From Tribonema minus (taxonomy: Eukaryota > Sar > Xanthophyceae > Tribonematales > Tribonemataceae), in contig JAFCMP010000054.1 of the NCBI GenBank assembly GCA_017506865.1, forward strand, positions 248,001 to 312,000: a stretch of 64,000 bases of DNA, read 5' to 3'. Positions 1 to 12,879 of the stretch are shown one piece after another. Under the pieces are notes generated by a model. It made no database searches. It was not told the DNA's origin and saw nothing but the letters and a program-made list of their open reading frames with translations. The number at the start of each line of letters is the position of its first letter. Position 1 is the first letter of the stretch. The translations under genes were made by a program, and so were the position numbers.

Positions 1-82
1 TCATCCGGGTCATGTGCAGGCCCGTGTTTCAATGAATCACTTGCTCATGCACTCACTCACTCATTCCAAATGAGTCACTCAC

Positions 83-1622
83 CTGGGTCATGTGCGTGCC
101 CATGTTCCCCAGCGCCTTCAGCTCCAGTTTCTGCCTCACTGCCTCCTTTTCCACCCCCACTTCCGCTGCTATTTCCGCCAGCACGTCGTAGATCTGATTG
201 CGAGTCTTGTCGACAGTTACATCATCAATGAACTTCTCTTCGCGCTGTGTCCACACCGCATGGCAGAAGTCAAAAAACGCCTCCGGCTTGACGGTGTTGA
301 CCGCCAGTGCAGCCTCTGCACAGGGTACATGAACACGGAGAGTCACATTTCATCAGGGGAGTTCAAGTTTTCATGGACGTGAATTCACAGGCTACGTCAG
401 GCGCTTCGCCTTGTTTATGACTGTATGCAGGGTATGTGAGTATGAAAATGGATATGTAGGTTGATGGGGACAACGCAGGCAATGCCAGACGATGCCAAGA
501 GGCTTCACTTGGATTATTGCCACCGCCGCCTCTGCATTGCTCAAGTACAAGGATTCGTCAAGCAGTGAGCAACTGTATGGGGTACCACAGCAGAGTATTG
601 ACTTTGAGGTGAAAACTGCTTGTGATACATTCGAAACGTACTACAGCACTTGTGTAACACATGGCATGCTTCCCTCAGCAAGTCATTCAATTCAAATATA
701 AATTTCAAACCGGGCAAGTCATGGATAAAGCAATCTATTGTGCACAGCGCTGGTTTGTTATACAGGGTTAGATGTGTCGCGTAGGGTATCAGCATATGCG
801 TATACACCAGTTGAAGTGCGAAAGGCCGCAAGACACACAGCTACATGATGTCACCACTGCTTCACCTGTGCCACTTATGCGTCAGACTTCCTTACATACA
901 TGTGATCGTGTCAGCCGAGCTGCAGACCTGCGCACTTGCCTTGCGCCATTCAAGAAGTGTGCCAGCAGAATACGCATCACAGCACACCCAGGCATCCGCT
1001 TTCTCTGACGAAATCGGAAGTTGAAGTTCCATGTGCTGGCACGTAAAGCCTTGCTCACCATGCATGAGGGTGCTCTGCGGATGCCACGGTTGTGGCACGT
1101 GGTACATCTTCCATAGGACACCCTTGCCCTCATACAGCGGCAGCACCTTCTGCAGCGTCAGGTACATCCGGCCTGCGAAAGGGCAGGCCTGCGTAGTGCC
1201 AATAAGCGAAGCAGTAAGCGAAGCCGTAGGAGGCGAGGGTGGCGATACAGACTAGAAACGACTACTGCCGCAGTGAAAGAAGCACAAGTGTCAATACCAC
1301 GCCTGGCACACCAGGAACATCGTGACGGTCGCGGCTTTGTCAGAACAGAATCTCGATTTCACCATGCTCGCAGCATGACAGTGCGATGTGTGGTCTTTTT
1401 GTACAGGAATCAATATCAAAATGATGAGACGGGCGTGCTGCGCGCATGACCGACACGCAGATCCTATCGCACGAGGCCTGGTGCTGTGCTGGACATTGGT
1501 AGGGTCTCGTTTTTTCCAAGAGCACTCACCAGGTCGAAGAAGAAGTCAACCTGCACTTTCGGTGACGCCGAAGAGTGCGGCATGGTGTAGCCCAGAGGCG
1601 CAGGCGGCAGGTTGGGAGCCAT
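83..1622 (-). CDS. DsbA-like thioredoxin-fold protein, 3' end beyond window
   Basis: Three exons can be joined on the minus strand: 1530-1622 (start codon at 1620-1622), 1059-1188 and 83-315. The donor after 83 (GTGAGT) leads off the left edge, so the C-terminus is missing. Junctions are phase 0 and phase 1. The product starts MAPNLPPAPLGYTM, continues with a beta strand ending FFFDL, and then has ACPFAGRMY where DsbA-like proteins carry the active-site helix. A helical segment follows (EAFFDFCHAVWTQREEKF, then an acidic helix). This resembles the DsbA-like family of plants and algae (family knowledge). The usual CxxC is reduced to CPFA, so a classical disulfide oxidase role is doubtful. There is no obvious signal peptide. 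The exon chain is well supported; the exact function is inference. Confidence 0.6.
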
Positions 1623-1705
1623 CTGTCACGGGCGAGGCAACACAAGTTTTTCGTGCTGGGAGTTCAACAAGAAGTTGAACTAGGACCTTAAAAAAAAACG
1701 CGTGA

Positions 1706-1729
1706 GGGGGGGGGGGGGGGGGGGGGGGG
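1706..1729. repeat. Poly-G homopolymer (24 G)
   Basis: An uninterrupted G run lies about 85 bp upstream of the DsbA-like start codon. Similar C or G runs occur at about 10383, 11401, 17816, 26932, 38519 and 39822. Such tracts are prone to length error in assemblies. Confidence 0.9.
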
Positions 1730-2760
1730 CTTGTCATGCAAATGCATGTGTGATTCCTCTGTGGTGTCAATCCTGACCTAATCCAGTAACACACGCTGAC
1801 ACGACAATGCTGCGAAAAGCGATCAAAAGGCTTTGCTGGTGACGAGGCGGAACATGAACAGGCATAACGTGTCAGTGTCAGCCTCACATGTGCATATGTG
1901 GTAAACGTCAGCATACGCTGCAAGTGTGGTACCAATGTGGATGAGCTGAATACCTAATAAGATTGCCCAGCTGTGGTGTAGGTGAGCCAGTGTCGCAGGC
2001 GAACGGCAGCATCACATTCAAGCCCTCAGCACTGCCACCACTGCAGCTGCCAGTTGCATACCTTTACGAGACTCCAACCGCTTTCAGCATTCCCACGTGA
2101 GGCATAATGGGGGTACTCAACTGCTTAAGTTGAATCTGGTGTTACTATGGTGAACTCGCGCGTTGTGTTTCTACAATTGTTATGCTATTGTGAACTTGCG
2201 TTGTGTTTGTACACGTGCCGCCCCCAACATGAGTGACTGTTAACTCAGTCTGCGACTCGCAATTGCTTTTGAAAGAGGCTGGGAACACAAATTTGGTCAG
2301 AAGCAAATACTCTATGACTGTAAAAGCATGGAACTAACATGCAAATGAAACACCTGGTGGCATTGCAAGGCGCCTTGCACTGAGGTTCACAGGATCAAGC
2401 TGTGTCCCAACATTTGTGCTGCTGTGCTGCCAGGCAAATGACTTACATATTCTCCACAGCACACCAGATAGAAAGCTCTGCTGACAAATACAACTTGAAA
2501 ATCTAAATCCCACAATTATTGTCCACAAGGTTTTCTGCTGCTGTATGACCGCGCACTTGCCACTGGCATCAACGCAGGGACCACAGTTATCTCGTGCTTC
2601 AAAGTAGCCAATTGCTTAACCCCACTGCAGCATCAGTTCGGGGTAGTGAATTTGTCAAATCAGCCACATGAACTCAGCATTGGAGCTGCTGAACAAGCTA
2701 CCTACAGTACTGCCGAGACGGGGTACAAAATGCTGTGCTGTGCTCCTCTTTTCAAGCCCT
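1730..2760. other. Spacer without recognisable gene
   Basis: No open frame here shows family resemblance or a splice-consistent chain on either strand. It separates the DsbA-like gene from the duplicated F-box/ankyrin block. Confidence 0.5.
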
Positions 2761-2769
2761 CAGTCCACA

Positions 2770-4590
2770 CATTGTAAGTATTGCCTCTGCTGCATAGTTG
2801 CACAAGATTTGCAGTACTGAGCCTGGAGAAGCAGGTAAGCAATGGGCAGCACGTGAAGCTTGCCAGGAGCTGTGTCTGAAGTGTAATCATGAACTGTCTC
2901 TGACATGCTTCGCGCTTACGAGCTCACCATAGAGAGCCGGTGCTGCCTGCTTATAACAGCGGGCCTCCTCAGCCAGACCGCCGCAGCGCCCTTGGCACCC
3001 GCGATGAAACCAGCTGAAGATTGCACATATGTTGCAAATACGACAGTCAGCAGAAAGACTCGGAGCATCGCTGCCTCAGGCCGCCTGCGAACCACACAAT
3101 GAGGAAAAAAGCGCAGTATCAGCCAGATACACGAGCGCTCATGGACCACATAAGCGGCCTAGCTCATGCACTCACCAAAACAACCTGGGGAGGTCTCTAG
3201 ATCTTAGAGGTGACCGTGGTGAAACACTTCAAAGGTGAAGTTTTCCCCTGGTTGAACAGATCACGATCGAGAGAGCATGACCGCCATCGCGCCTTCAAGT
3301 CGAATGAGGCTGTCGATGATGGCAGAAAACCCAATCCTGACCGTCACTTCCCAAATTCTGGCCTTCCTGCCTCCGTCGCTAATGATCCGGAGCACCTGCC
3401 ATGCCTTCTACGATATCTTGCAGCAAGGTCCGGCCCCACGGAAGCACCAGACCGTGGCGGCGGATGCTGTTAGCAGCACGAAGCTGATGCTCTGGGCGAC
3501 GCAGAACGGCCTGGACCCCGCCGTGGCGCATACCTCTTGCGTCCTCAAGGGCGATTTGAGAGCCTTGCAGTTGCTCCGCAGCACATACGCGCCAGCTCTG
3601 CTACCATGGCACGCCTGCCTTGCTGCCAGAGGGGACGTTTGGAGCTCATACGGTGGTTGCAACCGCGCACCGACATCCGTCATAAAGAGGTGTGGAAAGC
3701 CGCTGCACAGGGCGGTCAGCTTCATGTGCTCCAGTGAATGACTGCGGGGCGTCGGCTACCCCGGGCACAGAGATACCTGCACGCGTGCTGCGGCGGGAGG
3801 GCAGCTGGCGGTGCTGAAGTGAGCGCACGCTGACGGCTGCCCCTGGGATGAGCGCGCTTGCGCCACCGCGGCAGCAAACGGGCACCTTGCGGTACTGCAG
3901 TGGGCCCATGCACACAGCTGCCCTTGGGACGCCAAAACATGCAGCAATGCCGCGAAGCGTGCGCACCTAGATGTGCTGCAGTGGGCGCATGCCAACGGGT
4001 GCCCCTGGGACGCGAACACATGCAGATACGCTGCACTCAAAGGGCACTTGCAAGTCCTGCAGTGGGCGCGCGCCAACGGCTGCCCCTGGGACGAGGAGAC
4101 GTGCGCATCAGCGGCATTTCGCGGACACCTTACGGTGCTGCAGTGGGCCCGCGCTAACGGGTGTCCGTGGAACAGGTATACATGTAGCGGTGCTGCGACT
4201 GGAGGGCACCTGCGGGTGCTGCGCTGGGCACACGCAAACGGCTGTCCCTGGAACGAGCGGACAACCGGCGGCTGCGCAATCGGGGGGTACTTCAAGGTGC
4301 TCAAATGGGCGCGTGCTCACGGGTGCCCCTGGGACGAAGACGTGTGCGCACACGCGGCCGCCGGCGGGCACAGCGAGCTCCTGCGTTGGGCGCGAGCCAA
4401 CGGATGCCCCTGGGACGAGAGGAAGTGCAGCAATGCTGCGAAAACAGGGCAGCTGCAGATGCTGATGTGGGCCCGTGCGAACGGGTGCCCCTGGGACAGC
4501 AAGACCATATCGGTCGCTGAGAAATACGGGCAGCATCATGTGGCAGACTGGGCACGTGCCCATGGCTGCCCCGAGCCCGAGGCATTTGAG
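2770..4590 (+). repeat. Inverted segmental duplication, arm 1
   Basis: This arm matches the reverse complement of roughly 47680-49455. Homology is readable through the upstream flank (AAGTATTGCCTCTGCTGC near 2777, AGCTCACCATAGAGAGCCGG near 2927) and through the ankyrin gene. The left limit is approximate. Arm 2 differs by a 297-bp insertion whose empty site is TA at 3039-3040 in this arm. Confidence 0.85.
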
Positions 4591-4614
4591 GCATCTGATG
4601 ACGACCTCTACTGA
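3277..4614 (+). pseudogene. F-box-like / NGCPWD ankyrin-repeat gene, broken (copy 1)
   Basis: The N-terminus starts MTAIAPSSRMRL and contains an F-box-like segment (ILAFLPPSLMIRSTCHAF). It is followed by about ten repeats of the form hLQWARANGCPWDxxTC, ending EASDDDLY. Alignment to copy 2 at 47.7-48.6 kb shows the damage. The frame changes near 3640 and again between 3738 and 3750. A conserved Trp codon of the repeat is TGA at 3735-3737 and another is TGA at 3820-3822. The repeat region 3823-4614 is still open in one frame. F-box proteins usually recruit substrates to SCF ubiquitin ligases and ankyrin repeats bind protein; whether a truncated product is made here is unknown. Similar repeats are abundant in algae, protists and giant viruses, so origin cannot be inferred. 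Confidence 0.75.
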
Positions 4615-7312
4615 CGATAGCGCTTCTGACAAAAGCGAGGGTTTTGTCGATGAGTACGTGAGCGATCAAGACTATGTACCACAGCTCAGACCGAGATAGC
4701 GGGGAGTCTGGTGGTGAGTACACTGTAGCCGCCATGACGGTTCTAGTAGGTGCTAGCGCAGGCCTAGCTAGTGTATGTACGAGCGACGGGGACGTAGACC
4801 AAATCACCAAGGCTTTTGGCTGCGATCAGCCATGGTGAGGGCAGGTGCTGTCGCAAGCTTAGTTGGGGTACATGTATGCACATATATGCACATACGTAGT
4901 GGGCGTACCTCAGGTGTATATTCAGTATATGTGTAGGGCTAGTACATATGTTGCGTATGCAGGCCTTCCTGCCAGTATGCGCTCACCATGCTCTTCGACC
5001 AGGGCTCACAAGCTCGCTTGCTTGCAGTCAATGAATGCGCATTGGCGCTTGCACGAGCTGCATGACAGAGACGCTCAGGGGCTGTGCTGTCTTTGCTGAT
5101 ATTGCTGCTGCTGCTGTATCTGCAAGCTATATCCGATTCGTAGCAGCATTGGAGCAGTGTGTGTACATGTGGCTGGCTTTGATGGCTGCTGTAACTGTAG
5201 GTATGGTACTGCTGTAGCGACACGTGAGGTTGCATTGCATTGACTCTCACCCGGCGCATGCACATCCGATGAGTCAGAGCATGCCTTGATTTTCACTCTA
5301 CAAGCTCGCTGCAATGCACATGACGCAAGCGTGTCAAGTCATGTGTAAAGCGATCCCAGGCTCACATCGGCGAGAGGGGCTAAGGTGAGAGGTTCATGTT
5401 CATTTTGACATAGGTCATCGCACATACATTCAAACATGTGAACAGTGCAGTAACGTGCATGAGTCGTACGGCAGGCTGGCATCTTCAACTACTTGAAGTC
5501 ACCATCTTCAAGGAGTGAGGCATATCAGTAGCCATGTTGCATGTCGTGTCGACATGTTGTGGGAAAGCTTCATCCCAAGATTGCTGCCTCAGCATAGCCG
5601 AAATCAGTGTCCCACACTGAGCGTATCGTGTAGTGTTTCTTGCTGCAGTTGACGTTTCTGGCTCTGAAGCAGTTTCCGAGAGGTGGTGATGACAACGCAG
5701 AGTCTGGTGGTAGTTGGTCACACAATGCATTCGCAGCTCAGCGCTGCGCATGCACCAGCAACTCTCAGCAGCACCTACAATAGCGCTCATATCCATGCAC
5801 TTGCTGAGCCATGCCACACCTGCGTTGAGCCCAGTCACAGTGGCATGGGTGTGCCTGCTGCCAGGACTGTATTGCTATCACTGCCGCCGGCTGCCAAACA
5901 AGTGAAAGACATCCAACTGCTGAGAGCGCGGGTGTGCCTGCGTACTACCAGATGAGTACATGTGTACTGCTGTCATCAGTTCGCAGGCCTTCAGGTGATG
6001 AGGACTGTGCAGGTAGGGTTCTGGAAGCAGGCGATGCCACTGCAGTAGTGACCACAGCAAGACGCCGCCACACGGACACCATCATTCGGCTGCATACACT
6101 CGCTGCGCAATGCAGCCGTTGTATGACCGCCATCATTGTTGCAAGTGTGTCCTTGCAGACAGACTGTCACTGCAATGACAAACCCGCCCTTGTCAGCAGT
6201 CGCGGCCCATCCCAGTGAAGAAGATGTGCAAACCGTTGGCAGCAGGTCACCTCGCTGGTTTACCGTATCACATGCCCGTGGCACTGCCGCTGCTGCTGTT
6301 TGCAGCGGGCCCATCGCTGACCTGCTTGACGAGGTGCAGTGAAGATACAGCACGACAGCGTTAGTGATGTCAAGCTTGCAGCGTGTGCTAACAAGTGCCT
6401 TGAGACACAAGAGCACTCAAGGCATGGTGCGAAGTATGTTTGATTTCATCATCTGTTGGCTGTACCGAGCAGCGGCAATGAGTGGCATGACGAATCCGAA
6501 TACGACATGTAAAGGCCAACTGTGCCCAACGATTCACATCCAACAATCCTGAATTATCCCATATGTCATGATGTCAAGTCATCACCCTCATCATTGCGGC
6601 TTATTGGCAAGGTCATTGAAGACTCTATCCAGATAACCTGGCAGCATGCGCCTAACGCAGTACAAATGCAACCGACGCGTTGTCAGGCGTCTGACATGTA
6701 CGGTGTACCGAAAACTCGGGCGTCAGGTGAGATCAGCCCAAGCTCCTAGACACTGTTGTGTTTGATCTTGCTCTAATGACTGATAGATGTGGAGCGGTGA
6801 GAACGTGGAAAGTATCCACCGCGTCCAGTCAGTGAGCGGCCCACGCGATTCTTTGAACACGGTGCTTGAGTTGTGATGCGACAAATCTGCAAGGTTTGTG
6901 AGGGTGCCAGCGAGGCCCTCGATGCCCTTGTCAGCGTCGCCGACGTCAATACTCAGCGTCTTTGCAATTGGTGTCTCACACAAGACGTTGCGTAAAGTGC
7001 CTCACCTGCTTGCGAATGCTGGGTCAATACTCTCAGCACCACCAGAGCCGCACAGTCTTGGAAATCCCTGGCTGCCCTGGCACGGCGATATTGATGGCTG
7101 CCAGGCCGGCACAGACAACACTTCAGTGTGCAATCGCCTTGGCGCCGCCAGCTGAGAGCACTACATGCACTGCTACAAGAGCAAAGTGTGTGTATCACCT
7201 TTGTTTTGAACTTGAAAAGTGGCGGTTAATGAAGTTTGGTAGAAGTTGCAGCAGTGCAGCAGGCGCAAGGCAGCAGCCGTCTGGCATGCTGCAGCACTAG
7301 CCAGAAGCAACA
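4615..7312. other. Region without confident gene
   Basis: Only short unconvincing frames are present. One stretch at 6876-6995 (+) could be a Cys-containing exon: it encodes about 39 residues with two CxxC pairs (CKVC and CNWC) and may end at a GTAAAG donor after ACGTTGC. The opposite strand of 6723-6983 is also open, so strand and reality are undecided. Confidence 0.35.
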
Positions 7313-10300
7313 ATGCACCACAGCACGTCCAGTACCCAGGATCAATTGGACTCGACTGATGTGCTGCTGTCGCTGGAGAGCGCCCTGCGGCGCACCACCG
7401 ATAGCCTCGCAGCCAGAGTGTTCAATCAGCAGCAGCGGCTACTCTTGCTGCAGACAGCCCTGCAGCCTGAAGCTCAGGAGCTGCAGAAACAGCTCCTAGA
7501 TGCAGGATGCTTGGAGCCAAACTTGCCTGCAGACGTGGTAAAGGCTTGCGGAATGCTGGCGCGGGCGAGAGCTTTCATCACCAAGTCACGGCTAGGGCTG
7601 CTTGAAAGTGGCGAGTGGGATGCTGCGTGCTCGCTGCTGATCCAGCAAGCGCTGGAGTTTTGGAGGAGATCTGGCAGCAGCAGAGAGGACTTGCTGCCCT
7701 TGCAGCAGCAGATCGCGTGCGCTCTTGCAAAATACAAGCCAGAGCCGCCGCAAAACCAAACAAACAGCAGGCAGCAGCAGCAGCAGCAATCACAAGAGCA
7801 ATCACGCACGCCACCTTCACTTCCCGATGATGTACACACGGTGATGGCGGTGCGGAGGCTGCTTAACCTAGAACATGTAACCGCCAGCGACCAGCGCACC
7901 TACTCACGACTTGTCCGCCTAGCGATACCCCTCCTGACTCTGTGTGAAGCGACAGGCGCGCAGCATGGCGCGCGGTGGTGCCTAGAATTTATTAGTGCTC
8001 ACGCCGATGCAGTTGCGGCGGCAACAGCATCAACAATTGCTGAGAAATATGTGGCAGGCTGGGGCGGCAGCGACACCGTAAGTAGACTCTTGCAAGTCGC
8101 ATCTGAACACCGCTCCATACCCCCGGGCAGCAACGCCAGTAGTACACTAGCGTCACAGCGCGACTCACTGCTCAGAAGATCACTCAGAGGATCACACGAG
8201 AACCACGTGCTGCCACAGGAGCTCCCTCAGCCGTTGCCGCCGCCGCCACTCGCATCGAGTCACGCAACGCCTGCGGTAGCTGTCGCTAGCGGGGGTGAGC
8301 CGCATGACCAATTTCACAGGGCCATGCCACCGGTGCCATGGGCAGTGCCACATGCAACACCACAGAGCCAACATTCAATGCAAAGTGAGAAAACGGCAGC
8401 GGGAGCGGTACCAGAACCGGACCTGCTGGAGTTTGGCTTACGTGCGCGCGGGAGCGGACGTCAGGGCGATGATCGCTATGGTGTAACTGCCAGCGACGGC
8501 GCTGCGCAACAGCCACGGAGTGGTGATGATGGAGCGCTCGCGATGAATGGCGGCAGTCATGCGGTCAGACGGTAAGCGCGATAAACACAGTAGCGCCTTT
8601 GGTGCACGCAGCAAGTGGTGTGCAAGTATGAGTGCTTCAATTTCACTTGCAGATCATAAGTGTGTTTTAGGGTTAGGGGTAGTTATGTTCAGTGCTCAAA
8701 AGTTGGGTTCGATCTTGGCTGACCTACTTTTGTCATGATTGTACTCATTCATGAATGAATCTGCATCCACATGCCATCATACTTGCGCTGAGCATGTGCG
8801 CACATGCATGCATTTATGCTCATAGTATTTATATGTGCGCTGACTGACCCCAGTGTGCATTATTATGCTAGAGTTTGTGCTGCCGTGTTCATTGGCACAG
8901 CACCAACTGACCACAGTCGGGTGTCACCGCCGCGGCATGTGCGTCGGTGCCAGCGTCGCCCTGAGCACTTATGAGGTACTGTAGGGGTGCATGTGAGGCA
9001 ACTGGCTATCTGGTTCGGAAACTCTGACCAGAGAGCGCGAATACCTTTTGGTACAGATGGCAGTGCCCCTGTCTTAACAGTTGGAGGAGTCTGAGGGCAC
9101 CACATTGCTGAGCGTTGCTGCATCTAACGAGCGTGCTGCCTCCTGCTGAGCACTGCTGAACCTGTTGCGCACTGCCCTCCGCGCCGCCGCACACGTCACC
9201 AGTTCTCGCATGCACCGTAGTGTTGAACACTGATGCCAGTGGCACCCTCTGAGCATGCACCACTTTGCTGAGCACTATTGCATGATTCAGTGAGCACTGA
9301 TGCCAGTAGCAGCGCTCAACAGCGATTGTGCGCCAATCGCTGCATGCATGCTGCGCTTGAAGGCAGAAGACTCGTTGCCAGAGAACACATGTGCTTCAAA
9401 GTACAGCAGATGCACTAACCACATTAATGACACGCGATGCTGCTTCGTCAATTCTGCTCTGCCTTTTTCTTTCACTTCAACAGTGAGATGGACGCTGCTT
9501 TGCTGAGCGCTGCTTCGCCGCCGCGCACGCCTAATACGACACTTCAACATAGCGCAGTTCAACTTCACGGCCATCGTCCAGCGCGGGGGCCGCATAGCTA
9601 CAGCCACGCAATGAGCTCATCGGCAGACATTCCTGTCCGTAACGGTTTCGGCAGTTACGAGAGCCCCTCTCGGGGGCAGCAACGGGGGATGGCAACACCC
9701 ACGGGGTCCCCACGGAAATCTCCCATGAGGTGAGAAGTGCTATTTCGTGACGACAGGGCCTTGCGAGTCTTGGTGCAATGGCAAGCGAGAAACGAATCGA
9801 AGGCCTGCAACTGTTTGGTTTTGTGTCCGTGGGGTTGCAAAGCCAATGCAAACCTGGCCAAATGCGGCTATGCACGGGTGATCATGTATCAGCAGTAGAC
9901 TGAGCCAGGCATTGCCTGTTTCCGCAGCGTTCCCCCTTTCTATTTTGAACACACAGAGCAGGGGATGTGAGACCTGTCTCTGACCGGTGTTGAAGTTTGA
10001 AGTGAAAGTTTACAAATGCCTCACAATCAGCGCTGTGCTACTCACCATGCAGGATTGGCGCCAACAGCAGTCCCAGCAGTGCTCAGGAAGTGGCGCCGCT
10101 GTCCTCTCAAGAGCTCGTTCGCGGCATGCTGGTGCGGCGCAGCCAGGAGAGGCTCACCGCCATTGCGCGAAGGCGGGCAGCAGAGAGGGTATGTATGTAT
10201 ACTTGTACTTTTTATTTTTGAAACTTCTTGCTCAGGGCGCAAAAAGCCCAGTTGAATGGTATCTAAGCTTGCTGTACGAGATGTACATGTCATGTGTTGG

Positions 10301-12335
10301 TCGGAAAGTGTCTCAATGACAACCACTCAAATGACGCCACCACATGGCATGTCAAGATCCCCCCTTGACCTCGTCCATGTGCCCCCCCCCCCCCCCCGGA
10401 TGCCCATGTGTGTCATGTACTTTTTATGTACTTGTAAGTGTGCGTGTACTTCAAGTACTTGAAGTATCATATGCTAGTACGGCGCAGCTCACCGCCAGGC
10501 GCGCAACACAGCGGCTGACGTATTCATGTGATCAGAACTGAGAATTGAGTGGTCCCGCCTGAAAATTAGAGTCTTTGAGAGCATTGCCCTGAGAAACATC
10601 TGCAGTGCTCAGGAGCGCGCTCTGCAGACAAGGTTTGTATGTATTCACCAGGCATGAATGTATGCGCACTACTGTAACCTGTATGCTCATAAAGTATTGC
10701 ACCCCAAAAGATAAGTGCTGTTCAAACAATGACACAGTCTCTTGAAGTTATGTACTGCAAAGTAACTGTGCTGTTCAAACAATGGCATGGCACAGTGTTT
10801 TTGGCACTCGCTGCTCCATTGCGCCTAGTGCGCTTGCGCTATTACCAACGCTGACCAGCACCTCAGTACAGGGTGTGATGTAATTAGAATGACATTCATG
10901 CCTGCGACCTGCTCACACAATCAGGTGTCATTCACGCTCTTGAGCTTTGAACGTATACAGGAAGCAAGCGTACATATATGCATTGTACAGTGTGCTTGGC
11001 TGTTCTTCCTCGCATGCACATCCCGAGCTTTCAGGTTCAATCTGAAAAAAGCTGACATCGATGCATGATTTCATGCAACCATGTCGGCGATTCCTTGCTT
11101 TCACAGGTGAAACGGCGTCGCGCTGATGCTGATGCACAGGCAGCAGCGCTCAGACAGCAGCAAGACCAAGCCACAGTGCTCAACGCCAAGCGCAGGTATG
11201 TAGGTATAGGTAGCCTGTGCCGCATTACCGCATTCTGTGCAGTAAATTGTTGAGGTTGGGCACCTGCTACCCCTCCCCAGGTTCAAGCGACCACATCAAG
11301 CACAGCTTTGCAACCTGTTCTTTTTTTCTTGCGCACTTGTCTTTGACATTCAGAAAGCGGGGCCATAGCGGTATGATGTGCTCTGCACCCGTTCAGCAAC
11401 ACCCCCCCCCCCCTGATGCAAGGCAATTGAAGAACTTAATGGTTACTGTTGCCGTTGTCGGTGTCGGCTGAGTGCACCATGATAACCAACCTGAGCCCTT
11501 GCTTTTTGGGCTTTGTGCAGGGAAGCCAAAGCGGCGGCAGTGCATACGGCGCACTCGCTTGGGGAGCCTGCACCCCCCCCTCCCCCCACCCCGGCACCCG
11601 CCCCCCAACGCCCCGTACGTCAATGGACTGCCCTGCCTATATAGACCAGTACATTGAAGCATATGGCGCTCACACACTGTGCCTGTGTCCACGCTCTTGG
11701 CGCGCACGGCAGACTAGGCTGCTGCATAGGAGCGACCTGAGGCCTTGATAAATACAAGTCCACAAGTTCAAACGCAGGGAAACCCAGGCCAACACAAAGC
11801 AAAGGACATGTCCCAATTTGCCTCTGTACTTTGCCACATGTGCTGCAGCATCGAAAATAACAGGCATGGTAACTGCAAACAGCTGACCGCTTGCAAGGTG
11901 CACAAGGTGGTTTACAGTGCAGCAGACGAACATGTGACAACAGAAGCAGCCGACCAAACACGACGCAATAACTGTGTTTTATCATATGTTGAGCGGTATG
12001 TGTGTTTGTGATGTGTCGATGCCAAACGCTGTACAACAAGAGCCACCTGCCACGGCGGAGCCTTGCACCGGCAGCTGAACTGCCAGCAAGCACAGCGTAT
12101 AGGTTTGCATGGGTAGCGACAGCGCTGCTTTGCACCCCTATATGCCCTTGCCGGCAGTCATGTGCCCTACCGGCAGGCACCGGCGGTCATTGCAGCTTCT
12201 GGTAGTGCGAGTGAGGCAGCTGCGATTGCGCAAGGCAAACGCCAAAACGCACGCCAGGGTGCACCTCGCACACAGCGGAGGGGCCTGAAGTTCAACTTGA
12301 AGTGCCCATCACCTGCCGGTGACGCAGCCCGCTGA
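7313..12335 (+). CDS. Uncharacterised 660-residue protein, six exons
   Basis: Exons 7313-8571, 9484-9729, 10053-10188, 11107-11195, 11521-11614 and 12177-12335 join in phases 2, 2, 0, 2 and 0 and end at TGA 12333-12335. The first Met has context AACAATGC and an in-frame TAG lies just upstream at 7301. The first 280 residues are predicted mostly helical, with a Gln run near residue 155. Residues about 280-500 are Pro/Ser/Gly-rich. A helical Arg/Gln/Ala segment follows (LVRRSQERLTAIARRRAAER, then KRRRADADAQAAALRQQQ), likely a coiled coil, then a Pro-rich stretch and a basic tail. I see no catalytic motif or known domain. The large first exon with five small ones resembles a scaffold or regulatory protein, but that is only a guess. 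The intron after exon 3 holds a copy of repeat family B. Confidence 0.6.
10206..10425. repeat. Dispersed repeat family B, copy 1
   Basis: About 220 bp is alignable with 38348-38570. It begins TACTTTTTATT, contains GCTCAGGGCG and AAAAGCCCAG, and ends with a poly-C tract followed by ATGTGTGTCATG. It lies at the start of an intron of the 660-residue gene. Its nature is unknown; on the minus strand both copies keep a loosely similar Gly-rich open tail. Confidence 0.75.
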
Positions 12336-12879
12336 GAAGCAAGCAGAATGCCTCCTGCAAAAGGCAACACCACGCGGGATGGCAGTAGTGAAAAGACGCA
12401 TCGTCATTGACGCATACGCCAATGCACTCGCCCGCTCACAGCACCTACGCCACGCCAACTTCAACACTGCGCTGTATGCCTTCTTCACTCATGGAGAGCA
12501 GGCGGTAAATGGGAAGGCAAACGCGGCAGCGCAATACACTCAAGCCACCCGCTTGCTCCTGCGGCCATAGCGCATCAGTGCCCCCATTTCATCACACTGC
12601 TGAGGCCCCACACGCAGCGTGGAGCTCTAGCACACGCGCATGCGCAACGTACCCGTACCCCACTTCAAGCGGCTGAGTAACGGCTACGCCCCATCCTGCT
12701 GCTACATAGCTAGGGTTTGGCGAACCTTGTAGCTGCAGTAGGCTCAACTGCCAGGCAGGCACGTGATGCGCACTGTGCCCCCCGCACATGGCTCAGCTGG
12801 CGCCACTCAGCGCTCAGTAGCAGCTGAAACCGCTACTGCCACAGGCAGGCGCTGGGCTGAGCACATAGCTGCTGCCGTT

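Noticed and set aside
3735..3822. TGA read as tryptophan (alternative genetic code)
   Set aside because: The 660-residue gene, the ACAP-like gene and GOT1 all terminate at TGA at the expected family or exon end, and copy 1 carries frameshifts as well.
3823..4614. Ankyrin region as inserted giant-virus DNA
   Set aside because: NGCPWD-type repeats are also abundant in protist and algal genomes; nothing viral flanks either copy.
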